From contig OX485807.1 in assembly GCA_950295325.1 (NCBI GenBank), positions 27,127,666 to 27,191,665 of the forward strand: a DNA stretch of 64,000 bases, written 5' to 3'. The first letter of the stretch is position 1, and each line of letters opens with the position of its first letter. Shown one piece after another: positions 43,365-53,400 of the stretch. The position numbers were made by a program, and so were the translations under genes. The notes beneath the pieces are model-generated. The model saw only the letters and a list, made by a program, of their open reading frames with translations. It ran no database searches and had not been told where the DNA came from. This DNA is from Polytrichum commune (taxonomy: Eukaryota > Streptophyta > Polytrichopsida > Polytrichales > Polytrichaceae).

Positions 43365-45214
43365 TGTCACGGTATGCGGCGTCGACGGCCGCATGCACCT
43401 TATCCGTTGGGTTTCATCCATCTAGATTTGGATGGATGAATCTAGATGTGGAGAGGAAGGCTCCTAAGTGAGGAGCCTCCTCCTTGGCTTGGCATTCTTG
43501 CCAAGTCAAGTCTTGTGAGTTAGTGTGTGGAGAGAGCTTGTGTGAGGTGTAGATTGCATGATTTTGCAATAAATCTTAAGTTCTTCTTCCCCTACTTACA
43601 CTCTTGGATTCTCCCTTGGTGGAGTGAGAGATAGCTTGACTAGTTGTGTGCATTTGGAGAGAAATTAGAGCTCTTATGAGTGTTCTACTCTCTTCCTTCT
43701 CACTTGGCAAGAATTGCTTCATTTTTTATGTTTTCTTCTTCATTCTTGAGATTTAACGCGCTATGAAGGGCGTGAAGTCAAGAAGTGACGAAGTGTCAGA
43801 GTTGTGGAGTGGAGAACACCAACAATTCATGAAACAACAAGAAGAAACACGCTTGCTTGTGAATGTCACAATGAGGTGAATTGTGATGACAAATTCTTCA
43901 ATTTTCCAAGGAATTTCATGTTATTTGGCTCGAATTCAAGCTTGAATTCGTGACATTGAATTTTGGAAGCGGATTTATGATTCTAAGTGCAAGAATTTGT
44001 GAATCAAACACAATTTTTTTGTGAAACAAATAAAATAAAATAAATTTGAAGGGAAGAAGAGGGAGGCGACCTGCCTTCCTCTACTGTCGGACTTGCTGTG
44101 ACAGCAGGTCTGCTGCCTGGCCTGCTCGCGGCGACGGCCTGCCTGCCTGCCTGCCTGCCATCCTGTCAGCCTGCAAGGCAGCAAAGGCAGCAAACTCTCA
44201 AGTAACTTAATAACCTCGACACGGGTAGTGATCGGGGAGATTCTTGTATGGGCGTGATTGGTTGAGTTTCGGGTGTTTGCAAGTCCAACCATTTACGTAT
44301 TAACAATCATTTTTATTTTTATTTTTATTTTAATTAATTAATTAATTTTTGTTTTAAATTTTTGTTTTAAATTTTTGTTTTAAATTTAATTAATTTAATT
44401 AATTAATGTTTACTTGCAACTTCTAATCTTTCCTTTTATCTTTAAGAGGTTAATTTCTTAAGGATTGAAAAAGACGGATTTTGGTGTCAATTGTGTTTTT
44501 TTTTAATCAATGACACAAGGAAGAACACTTAAGTTGTTATGAAATATTAAACATACTTGGGATTTCTTTTTAAGGGTTATGTTGTATGAAATTTCTAAGA
44601 AGAATGTCATTAGAAATTGGGCGGCATGTGAAATTCCGTTCGGCCTAAAATAAATTATTATTAGGGTCGAATTGTGTTTGTCAACACATATTCCCGGCAT
44701 TTTTCTGAGGAGGGATTCTTAGGTTGTAGTGGGAAGATGAGAAATGTGCATAGGTAGCATTTCTTTTTCTTAAGCAACAGGGGTTTTTTATTGTTGACCA
44801 CCAACTGCAGGCGGGTGCCAGTTGGTTGCGGTCGGTTTCAATTTCTGCTTGAATATTGTTTTGGGGAAGAGGATCCAGTGTTGTTCTTGCATTGTTCCTT
44901 GTATTTTGTTTTGGTACCTTCCCCTGTGGCAGGCTGTAGTACTGGAGTGTTCTAGCACTGCTCCATTTTGTGTAGTCCTAGATTGTGATAGGGTACTGTG
45001 GAGGTGAGGTCGGATTAATGACCGACGGGACCTTTGTTTGTGCACCAAGTGGGCGGTGCTTGTTTTCACTTGTGGTGAGGCTGGGTTAATGACCAGCAGA
45101 CCATAAGTTTTGGTGGTGGTTGCAGGTGCAGGTTGCCTTTGACCCTTTTTCTCTTTGTACCTGGATACTAATTCATTTGGATTGTTGATTCGGTGACCAT
45201 CCCATTGTGGGTTT
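43365..45214 (+). other. Candidate 5' LTR and leader of the methyltransferase retroelement
   Basis: At 43365 a TGTCACGG start is followed by a GC-rich inverted motif (GCGGC...GTCGACGGCCGC). An AATAAA lies at about 43569, and gag begins at 45215. No matching 3' LTR is present and no primer binding site was found, so the boundary is tentative. A GCCT microsatellite (44134-44159), a family A fragment (44227-44300) and an AT-rich TTTTGTTTTAAAT repeat (44320-44410) interrupt it. Confidence 0.35.
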
Positions 45215-46754
45215 ATGGTTACAACTCGTACTCAATACTATCGTTCTCCGTCCCCATGAGCATCGGAAGGTCATCCCTCGGACCTCTCAGACGTTGAACC
45301 AGTGGTAACACCCAACGAGGCTTTTCAGCCTACTTCGGCGTGGGGGACTATTACTCGGTCTCACATCCTGTGGATGGGAACCTTTGACGATATGGAGGAG
45401 GAGACTAGGGGAGGGATACGGGACCGGTTTTCCGGTCGAGCAGGGACCATTTCTCTGCAAGACTGGAAAATCCGGTTTCGTACGTGGATGCGAGAGAAAC
45501 GCCAACGCAATACCAATTTTAACGATTGATATGCGTTTGAGCTTCTGCCTCAGCATTTGGAGCATGAAGCTTTCCAAACTTATGAGCAGTGGACGGAGGC
45601 TCATTGGATGGAGCTGCGCCATGTGGAGCGGTACTAGGAGACTCGGGTTGAGTTGGTATCCGCATTGAAGGAAGGCGCAGCTTCCAGTTTCATGGCCGTC
45701 CCTGAGGTTAAATCGGAGGTGCCGGAGGGAGTATTTGTGGTGGACGTGGAGGGAGTTTCTCCTGGTGAACCCAAGGATAAGGGTTCTGCTCCCGCTGTGG
45801 CGAGTACGTCGAGCCCCATTCTTCCACTTTCCCGTTATGCCCAGGCTACCCAGGCGGCTTTAGCCTCTTTGGGGGCTCCGCCAGTTTTTGAGCCGTTGCG
45901 GGCATTTGAGCTGCATCTACATGAGGAATACGGAGGTTTCCGTCGGGACCAGATGCAGCGGATAGAAGATTTTAGACGGGAGAAGGACGATACACCTCGT
46001 ACCATGTATACGAGGTTGGCGAGGTTTGCCAGAGAATCTGGAGGTGTGTTTGCGGAAAGTCAATTGGTGAAGGTGTTTTTGTCCAAGATTGACAAACGCC
46101 TCCTTGACTTGGCACTGCCCAGGATCATCATGGATTATGGTGGTCGGGCGACATTCGCAGAGGCATTCGCCATTGTGGAGCAGTGTGATCGTGCATTGTG
46201 TCAGCACGACGCCACTGATTTGGTGTCCCTGCTAGTAGATTCTAGCAAATCCCGAAGAGTTCCGGTTGCGGCTGCGGGATTGGCGGAGGCCGAGATAGAC
46301 AAGACCATGTATTGTTGGTCTTGTGGGCAGGCCGGCCACGCTAAGAAGGATTGTCCTTCGAAGCAAAGGCAAGCCCAGACCGTCACTACTCCGAAGCGGA
46401 AACCATTTGTTTCAGCTAAGGGCTCGGCGAAGGGGACGACGGGTAATAAGTTACCCAAGCAGTTGAAGTGTTCTCATTGTGTCTGGAACAATCACGCGGT
46501 AGAGAACTGCTTTGTTCTCCATCCTGAGAAACGTTCTTCTTCCGACCGGGAGAAGACGTTGGAGGCGAAGATTGGAGCCATGGAGGAGAGGTTCCACTAG
46601 TAGAAAATTTTGCATCCGGATCAACAGAAAGGCGTTGGTCGCGGTTGTTACTTAGGACGCGTTGACCTGGACATGATGTAACACAATTTTGTTGATTTTT
46701 TCTGTTGATATGGTCACAAAAATATTTTTTTAAAAAAACTTATTACATATATAT

Positions 46755-46975
46755 ATATATAACATTAAAAAATAAAAAATGAATAAATGTCAGGTCTGCA
46801 ATTCCTAACCCCTTTCAAGTAGCCCTCAACATATACCTCACCTACAAGTATAGACTACCTACCACTCACATACGTGGCAAAGCCAAGGCCGAAGGTGTCG
46901 GCCACGGGAATCGAACCTTGCACCTAGTGATACCCACACATGTGCCTTAACCACTAGGTCATCACATCACACATG
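46755..46975 (-). mobile_element. tRNA-derived SINE candidate inside the CACTA element
   Basis: On the minus strand an A-box-like TGACCTAGTGGTTAAGGC (46944-46961) is followed about 26 bases later by a B box GGTTCGATTCCCG (46905-46917). This resembles the two halves of a tRNA-Ser-type pol III promoter. The body runs toward a T/A-rich tail near 46755-46785. No cloverleaf can be completed, so it is not a tRNA gene. I could not find target duplications. Confidence 0.6.
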
Positions 46976-47039
46976 ATATAAACGGAGTGTTTTAAACCTT
47001 TCTAGAATAAGGCCATTAATTTCTCTTTACTACCTACTT

Positions 47040-47480
47040 GATGTATATATTTACAGTAAATATATACAGTATATAATTACAGTAAATATGTACTGTATAT
47101 AATTACAGTAAATATATACTGTATATATTTACTGTAAATGTATACTGTATATATTTACTGTAAATGTATACTGTATATATTTACTGTAAATGTATACTGT
47201 ATATATTTACTGTAAATGTATACATATTTATATATTATATATTATATACATACATGTTACATATATTATATGCATATATGTTACATATATTATATATATA
47301 CATATATTATATATATACATATATTATATATATACATATATACATACATATACATATATACATACATATATATACATACATACATACATACATATATATA
47401 CATATATACATACATATATACACATATACATATATTATATATATTATATGTTACATATATTATATATATTATTAACTATC
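47040..47480. repeat. AT-rich satellite inside the CACTA element
   Basis: Tandem ~26 bp units of the type TATACTGTATATATTTACTG (47040-47225) change into TA/CATA dinucleotide-like repeats (47225-47480). Tyr/Ile-rich open frames across it are by-products of the repeat. Confidence 0.9.
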
Positions 47481-47878
47481 AACTAATATAATATTTATAA
47501 TATTTAAACACCTTTGAATTCGTAATTATTTCCATACCCATACACTTACAAGTCCATAAATTGCAAAAAATTAAAAAGATTTTACAATATTCCAATAGAT
47601 CCTAGAATATTTCAAAAAAGATTCAAAAAAGATTTCACATTTACTAAAATTTTGTTGATTTGCTCATTGTACTATTCTAATCAACAAAAATGTAGGCAGT
47701 AAACTGTTGATTTTTACAAAAATTCAAAAATCAGTGAAATCGGTCATTGCAGTGCCCGGATCGACAAAGATCTGTTGATTTTTTGTTGATTTGGTCATGA
47801 TTTTCTAGTAGTGTTCAAAAGTATGGCGTCATCCGGCCAAATCTTGGCCTCACCGTCTTCCTCCGGAGCTCAGGCTAG

Positions 47879-47927
47879 TTTTCCACTCCGGATTACTATA
47901 TGTTCGGAGCCTCGGGCGAGGTGGTGA
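47879..47927 (+). promoter_or_regulatory. Gag / protease-DNMT overlap, possible -1 frameshift region
   Basis: If the CACTA insertion is ignored, the gag phase stays open to a TGA at 47925-47927. The protease-DNMT phase, shifted by -1, opens after a TAG at 47876-47878. The 49-base overlap is where a Gag to Gag-Pro -1 frameshift would have to occur. A textbook slippery heptamer is not evident, so an old single-base indel is an alternative. Confidence 0.4.
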
Positions 47928-50338
47928 GTTCCGCGGCCGTGACACGTGCTCAAGCCGTGTCACAATTCATATCTTCGACCACAAATGAATATGTGGCAAG
48001 CTCGCGGGCTCGGGACAATGCGCCCGCGGACCAAATTGGTCAGGCACGACTATCATTATCTTTTGGATTGGCCGATGCCGTCCAATCTGTCAGTGTTCGT
48101 CATCCGAACGATGAAGGTTCACAATCAGCGACCGATGTGGCGCACAAGTTGGCATCCAAGGTATTGCACACACCTTTGTTCACGGCCATGGAGTGGTCAT
48201 CGCCAGAGTTCCAACCTGCTAAGGTTTTTCACTTAGTAGGTAGGATTTTGGAAGGGAAGGCATCCTTACCTTCTCTGACCGTGGCTCAAGCCACTACGGA
48301 CATCCCTGCTTCTGAAGATCCTGAGGATGTGGCCAAACGGCGAGCGAGACTTGCGGCAGAGACCATTGCGTCTTTTGACGCACACGCCTCAGATGACAAG
48401 GCACCGACCACGTTTCATGACTCACCAGTATCCGCGGGTGCAGCCTATTTGTCCGATGTCGCTGCTAGACCTGTCTGTGAGCGTCGCGGCATTCGACCCG
48501 GCGTTGTGCGTATGGTGAATGATACCGGAATTTTGGTGGTCAGTCGCACTGGGAGCAATGCTACTCGGGTTGCTCCCCGTTGTGTGATGATGGATTCAGG
48601 GGCACAACCAGTTATGATCGGCAAGAGGCTTGCCCAAGAGTTGACGTTGACGGCCGAGGATTTGGCTCCCTATCCATTCACCATTGTCACATCCATGGGT
48701 CACGTGGAGCGGACCATGGGTTATACTCGAGAGCCATTACAGCTTAGCTTCCGAGTGAAGCCTGGAGATTCACCCGCACCTCTTCTTCTTAGGTGTGCGG
48801 TGACGGATGCGACCAACTATGACATTTTAGTTGGTCAGCAAGCACTTTACCCTCTTGGTTTTGGTTTGGACAACTGGACTGAGGAGGCGTGGATCCGACC
48901 AGGTTGGTCGGCTGGGGATGGCCGCAGGGAACTTATTCCCGTGGCTTTCGCGGCGGCCGCGACCATAGCACCATTATCTATGGTTTTTGGATGTGGTGCT
49001 ATGGTGGACACATTGCCTTATGGTTCCGCATTGTTGGAGGAGTCATTGGCATTCATGGGGAGTACAGACGATCAACGGGATATGGCACCTAAGGGTGCAT
49101 TGGTGCACCATCCCAAGGATCCCCTTCCTCCTTGGCGTGATTCCGCCGAGCTATTTCGGAGGTGCGAGGATATTGTTCACTCTCTCAGTCCTAGGACACC
49201 GGTCATACCGGGTGTCCTTTCGGCATTGGCACATCCCATTTTATGGCAGCCGCCAGACACGGGGATTACTTTGGTGGAACTCTTTGGGGGCATCGGCACA
49301 AGCTTAGCAGCCGTATTGGAGTCTGGCCTCACAGTCAGACGGTATGTCTATGTGGACAACTCTCCAGTGTCCATCCGTGTGGCTCGTCACCATCTTCACC
49401 AGTTGATGGTATTGTACCCCCAGCAGTTACACCCAACTGCCATTCATGGGTGTTTTTCACGTCTTCCTCGTGATGTTACACTCATCAGTGAGGCCGACTT
49501 ACGACACTTGGGCCCGGTGGATATGGTGATTGCGGGATGGCCATGCCAAGGCCACTCACGTGTTGGAGCAGGCCGAGGTTTAGAGGATCCCAGGTCTAGC
49601 CTTTTCTGGGACCTCATCCGGCTTATGCAGTGGTGGGTTACCCACCAACCTTCCCCTCGAGGGTATATCTTCGAGAATGTACCTTTGTTGGGAGACTATC
49701 GGGACAAGGTGTTGGAAGGCGGTCATTATGTTTGTCAACACCTTGGAGATCCCATATTTGTGGATGCCGCGAGTATTGGTTCTTATGCCCACCGACCTCG
49801 GTGGATTTGGACCAACCTCGCACCATCATCTACTTTAGTTGCAGCATTTTCTGCAGTGCCTCGACCTTTTGATCAAAAGGTGGATGACATCTTGAATCCA
49901 AACCGGACTTCTTTGCCAGTTGTCCGAGATGATTTACCCCCGTTGGCATTGGTCAACAAAATGGGGGCACCACGGCAGGCCTTTCCCACATTTATGACGT
50001 TTCCACAGTCATTTGCTTTCCGCGATAGGGGGCCGGGTATGGTGTGGGATATTCACACCGAACCATTGGCTGACGAACGGGAACGTGCCATGGGATTCCG
50101 CACTGGCACCACCACAGCTCCCAGCCTTTCTGAGGGCCAACGACGCTTCGTGTTGGGCCAAGCTATGGATTTTCATACTATGGTGTGGACTATTGCTTTA
50201 TGCCTTTCATTGCAAAGGCATCGTGGTGACCAGTGGTTGTCTCTGGGGGCAGAGGACTCTGGTCAGGGGGCACAGCGGTCCACACCCATGGAGGAGGGAA
50301 TTCAGGCCATGGTTGGAGAAGCTGAACGAATTTTTTAA
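47900..50338 (+). CDS. Protease - cytosine-5 DNA methyltransferase fusion of a retrotransposon (812 residues)
   Basis: Residues 1-215 are a linker of unknown function. Residues ~215-330 are a retropepsin-like protease with the active-site triad D232-S-G and a downstream ILVGQQALYPLG strand. Residues ~455-775 are a C5-methyltransferase, which would transfer a methyl group from S-adenosylmethionine to cytosine. It has motif I LVELFGGIGTS at 458 and motif IV GWPCQGHS with catalytic C549. Motif VI FENV has E592, motif VIII is RPR at 632-634, an ERAMGF target-region motif follows, and motif X GQAMD is at 753. All expected catalytic residues are present. A short tail links to RT. The frame has no lesion, unlike gag and RT-IN. 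The start is the first ATG; translation in the living element probably continued from gag. PCQ and a GLEDPRSSLF segment resemble Dnmt1/bacterial-type enzymes, but the subfamily is not decided. Confidence 0.92.
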   Translation: MFGASGEVVSSAAVTRAQAVSQFISSTTNEYVASSRARDNAPADQIGQARLSLSFGLADAVQSVSVRHPNDEGSQSATDVAHKLASKVLHTPLFTAMEWSSPEFQPAKVFHLVGRILEGKASLPSLTVAQATTDIPASEDPEDVAKRRARLAAETIASFDAHASDDKAPTTFHDSPVSAGAAYLSDVAARPVCERRGIRPGVVRMVNDTGILVVSRTGSNATRVAPRCVMMDSGAQPVMIGKRLAQELTLTAEDLAPYPFTIVTSMGHVERTMGYTREPLQLSFRVKPGDSPAPLLLRCAVTDATNYDILVGQQALYPLGFGLDNWTEEAWIRPGWSAGDGRRELIPVAFAAAATIAPLSMVFGCGAMVDTLPYGSALLEESLAFMGSTDDQRDMAPKGALVHHPKDPLPPWRDSAELFRRCEDIVHSLSPRTPVIPGVLSALAHPILWQPPDTGITLVELFGGIGTSLAAVLESGLTVRRYVYVDNSPVSIRVARHHLHQLMVLYPQQLHPTAIHGCFSRLPRDVTLISEADLRHLGPVDMVIAGWPCQGHSRVGAGRGLEDPRSSLFWDLIRLMQWWVTHQPSPRGYIFENVPLLGDYRDKVLEGGHYVCQHLGDPIFVDAASIGSYAHRPRWIWTNLAPSSTLVAAFSAVPRPFDQKVDDILNPNRTSLPVVRDDLPPLALVNKMGAPRQAFPTFMTFPQSFAFRDRGPGMVWDIHTEPLADERERAMGFRTGTTTAPSLSEGQRRFVLGQAMDFHTMVWTIALCLSLQRHRGDQWLSLGAEDSGQGAQRSTPMEEGIQAMVGEAERIF

Positions 50339-51141
50339 TTCGAGCAGCATGTGATGGAGGAGCTTCGAGCTTAACATCTTTACACTGCTTCGGTTTCTTC
50401 GCCTCCGGTGGTGGCTTTATCATCACATATTGGTGGTGATGAAGAAATGTCAGACTCTAGTACTAGCACCGAGACTGGGGGCATGGTTAATGCCCCCTCC
50501 TCTCATTAGCAATTAGAGTCTGTGCCAGCATCAGGTGGTTCTCCTTTGTGGAGAGGGAGACTACAGAGTTTGATGATTGGCCACTTGAATTAGGCCCTCG
50601 TCTCACTGGTGCTGAGGCACGGAAGGTACGAGCATTTATTCGCTTGTACCGTAGATGTTTTGCTTTTAGCCTTCAGGATCTTGAAGGTTATAAAGGAAAA
50701 CCCATCCACATTCAGTTGGAGGACGACCATCCCATTTTTCGGAGACCTTACAGGCTAAGTGTTTCCGAGCGGATTGGCGTTCAGGCTCGTTGCCGAGAGC
50801 TCTTGGCAGCAGGACTAATCGAACTTTCCAATGGAGAGTATGTTTGTGCTACGGTTATGCCATCGAAGAAGGATATCTTTGGCAACTGGACGGAGAAGCG
50901 GATGTGTGGGGATTACCGTCCAGTTAATCAAAAAACCAAGTCGGATCGGTATCCCATGCCGATCCCGGAGGAGTTGTTCGATGCCATCGGATTTTCTCGG
51001 GTCTTTAGCACCTTGGACTTGAGATCCGGATATCACCAACTTCCATTACTTACGGGAGATCGGGTGAAGACCGCATTTTGGGGAGTTGATCAAGATGGAA
51101 AAGATCAACTTTATCATTGGAAGTTTCTTCCATTTGCCTGA
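50339..51141 (+). pseudogene. pol: N-terminal part of reverse transcriptase, broken
   Basis: The frame after the methyltransferase has stops at 50336, 50372 and 50507. It then shifts phase near 50540. From 50548 it encodes the linker and RT fingers/palm: RCFAFSLQDLEGYKG, IHIQLEDDHPIFRRPYR and MCGDYRPVNQKTKSDRYP, up to WKFLPFA. It ends at a TGA at 51139, created by a one-base loss at about 51138. Confidence 0.88.
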
Positions 51142-52136
51142 AGAATGCACCCGCTGAGTTTCAACGGGTGATGGATCAAGTTCTCTCTGGTTTGTCCTTT
51201 GCTCGGTGTTATATAGATGATGTGATCATCTTCAGCACAATACCACAAGAGCATGTGAGGCATCTGCAAGCCGTTTTTGAACGGTTGCAGCGGTGGGGAT
51301 TGCGCTTGTACCACGGCAAGTGCAAGTTTTTCCATGACCGGCTGGCATATCTAGGGCATATGATTGTTCCAGAAGGTCTTGGGGTACAACAAGCTAAGGT
51401 GGACGCCTTACAGAAGATTCCGGCACCGGTTGATGTGCCGAGACTTCGTGCTTTCTTGGGCTTGGCGAATTACTATCGGCGATTCGTAAAGAACTTTAGT
51501 TTGATCGCCAAGCCTCTCACCATTCTCACGAGCAAGGACCAACCGTGGACTTGGGGTCGTGAGCAACAACAGGCGTTTGAGACATTGAAGCAGAAACTGG
51601 ATACGGCTCCAGTGCTTCGACGTCCAGATGTCTCCAAATCTTTTTAGTCGCATACAGATTGGAGTTCATTGGGTTTGGGAGCAGTTCTCACTCAGAAAGA
51701 TGATTTTGGCCGGGAATATGTTGTTGCTTACGCTTCGCGAAGCAATAACAGGGCGGAGGCTAATTATTCATCCTACGAGGGAGAAGCATTGGCGACAGTA
51801 TGGGCTATTGCCCATTTTCGGCCGTATCTTTATGGTCAGCACTTTACTTTAGTGACTGACCATCAGCCGTTACGGTGGCTCATGGAGTCGGATAAGCTTA
51901 CTGGCAAGCTTGCCAGGTGGGTTTTGTTGCTCCAGGAGTATGACTTTGAGGTGGTACACCGTGCTAGAATTACCAACATGGATGCAGATGGACTCTCACG
52001 CAATCCAAGTCTTTCGGATGAGGACTTGACCGGGGCTAGGTGGCATGGAGATTGTGATCGAGAGGCGGTTCCAGGTTGGCATGCGGCTGCCTACCTCACT
52101 TTATTTTCTGGTGCATCTGTTGAGATTCCGATATAG
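51117..52136 (+). pseudogene. pol: RT palm (YIDD) and RNase H, interrupted by a stop
   Basis: It continues RT in a new phase with KNAPAEFQRVMDQVL, the catalytic YIDDVIIFS near 51211 and LGLANYYRRFVKNF. A TAG at 51645 interrupts it before RNase H. RNase H then continues in the same phase from 51669 (LGAVLTQKDDFGREYVVAYAS, TDHQPLRWLM, NMDADGLSRNP). A TAG at 52134 ends the frame. Confidence 0.9.
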
Positions 52137-52159
52137 GGCTCGGATGATGAGACTGATCG

Positions 52160-53290
52160 GCCTCAAGCTATTGGGATATATGGGAGGATCTTCCCGTATT
52201 GCATAAGCTTCAACAGGGTACCTTTCCTTTGTCTATTTCGGCGATGGAAAGGGATAGGATTGGACATCGAATAACAAAGTTCCGTTGGGAGAACGGTTTG
52301 TTATTTCGATTGTGGCCGGATGGGACAAGGCGTATTGTTCCTAGGCCGGATCAGAGGGCCTCCTTGGTGCGACAAGTGCACGAGGAACTAGGCCATTTTG
52401 GCATACGCAAGACACATTCGATGTTGCGTGGCCAATATTGGTGGACTGGCATGTATCAGCAGGTGGATGCCTATGTCGGGAGGTGTGAAGTTTGTGACCG
52501 GGTCAGGTCTAGCTTTAACACCTTATCACCTCAGTTACAGCCCTTACCTATCATGGGATTGGGCTACCGTTGGTCGCTGGACTTTGTAGGGCCGTTGGTG
52601 GTTACACCACGTGGAGCAAAGTACGTTTTGGTGATGGTGGAGCATTTTAGCAAGTGGATTGAACTTGTTGCTCTACCCCAAAACTCTGCAGAGTTGGCGG
52701 CGGGCGCCTTTTTGGATCGTGTGTTAGCACGTTTTGGAGCACCGGCTGAGGTGTTGACGGACCAAGGGAAGGAGCTCCTTGGTGTTTTTGAGGAATTATG
52801 CACTAAGGCGCTCATAGATCACCGTACCACCTCTCGGGATCATCCGGAGGCAGATGGCTTGGCTGAACGAGTTGTTCAGACAACCAAGCGTGGCTTGAGG
52901 AAGTATGGATTACTTCGGGGAAGCCACCGGGATTGGAACCTTATGTTGCCTTGGATTGCTATGGGCTATCGATTTAGTAGGCAGGCCTCTTTGGCTTCCT
53001 ACAGCCCGTATCAGTTGTTGTATGGACGTGAGCCTATACTCCCGAGTTCTATTCGGGAAAAACTAGCTCTTGTTGTGAACTTGGATGACCCAGACCTTTG
53101 GGCAGAGTGTTTGTATGAGCGGGCTCAATTCTTCCAGAGGGCCATGCCTATGGCCATGGAGAATTTGTCCATTGCTCAGCACCGTGATACATTGCGTTAT
53201 GCACGCATTCGCAGTGGTGCTTACTGACCTCAGTTGCAGAGATTCCGGCATCGAGGTGTGTTGTTTATGTGTGACTTTGCTATGTTTTAG
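52160..53290 (+). pseudogene. pol: Integrase, phase-shifted and truncated
   Basis: After a phase change near 52170, the frame from about 52199 encodes one ordinary H2C2 finger (HEELGHFGIRKTH ... YWWTGM ... CEVC). The integrase core follows with D in SLDFVGPL, D in LTDQGKELLG and E in DGLAERVV, 34 residues after the second D. Stops at 53225 and 53288 break the C-terminal region, and similarity fades after that. This element has a single H2C2 module, in contrast to the eight in the 17 kb element. Confidence 0.9.
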
Positions 53291-53400
53291 TGTTATTTGT
53301 TAGTGGTGGTTGGTACTCGAGCTGCAGTGGCACACGATCGCTATTTACACGACAACCCGTCGAGGACAATCCAAGCTACATGTCCACTTTCCATTGGATA

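Larger units (their letters stand above)
46595..47813. mobile_element. Nonautonomous CACTA (En/Spm) element, 1219 bp
   Basis: Left end CACTAGTAGAAAATTTTGC; the right end read in reverse is CACTACTAGAAAATCATGA. It is flanked by a 3 bp target duplication TTC (46592-46594 and 47814-47816), as expected for CACTA elements. Sub-terminal GTTGATTT/AATCAAC motifs recur at both ends. It encodes no transposase. It contains a tRNA-like SINE candidate and a long AT-rich satellite. Confidence 0.92.
45215..47927 (+). pseudogene. gag: Broken gag of the methyltransferase retroelement, split by a CACTA element
   Basis: The frame begins at an ATG at 45215. It is interrupted by TGA at 45257, TGA at 45527 and TAG at 45635, all in the same frame. 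It then stays open through 45653-46594. It encodes a helical Gag domain (WKIRFRTWMRE, TRLARFARESGGVF) and two CCHC knuckles, CWSCGQAGHAKKDC near 46316 and CSHCVWNNHAVENC near 46469. At 46595 a CACTA element interrupts it. Beyond the element the same coding phase continues from 47817 to a TGA at 47925, overlapping the start of the protease-DNMT frame. Gag would form the particle and bind RNA. Confidence 0.85.
45215..53400 (+). mobile_element. Decayed Ty3/gypsy retrotransposon carrying a DNA methyltransferase
   Basis: Domain order on the plus strand is Gag with two zinc knuckles, protease, cytosine-5 methyltransferase, RT (YIDD), RNase H and integrase. The order RT-RH-IN defines Ty3/gypsy. The methyltransferase shares one continuous frame with the protease, so it is part of the element and not a neighbouring gene. 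Gag has three in-frame stops and a CACTA insertion. RT-IN has three frame changes and several stops. The integrase C terminus fades out after about 53290 and no 3' LTR is visible, so the element is truncated. It cannot move by itself in this state. Capture of cytosine methyltransferases by retrotransposons has been reported in dinoflagellates and in the charophyte Klebsormidium. Confidence 0.9.

Noticed and set aside
46898-46965. tRNA gene on the minus strand
   Set aside because: A- and B-box-like motifs are present, but acceptor and anticodon stems do not pair into a cloverleaf; a SINE head fits better.
47164-47491. Overlapping Tyr/Ile-rich open frames of about 90-103 residues
   Set aside because: They are translations of TA/CATA repeats and have no biased codon use or motif.
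47900-50338. Methyltransferase as part of a bacterial restriction-modification system or contamination
   Set aside because: It is fused in frame with a retropepsin, lies between Gag and RT of a eukaryotic retroelement, and has a diverged relic in the same plant-like sequence.
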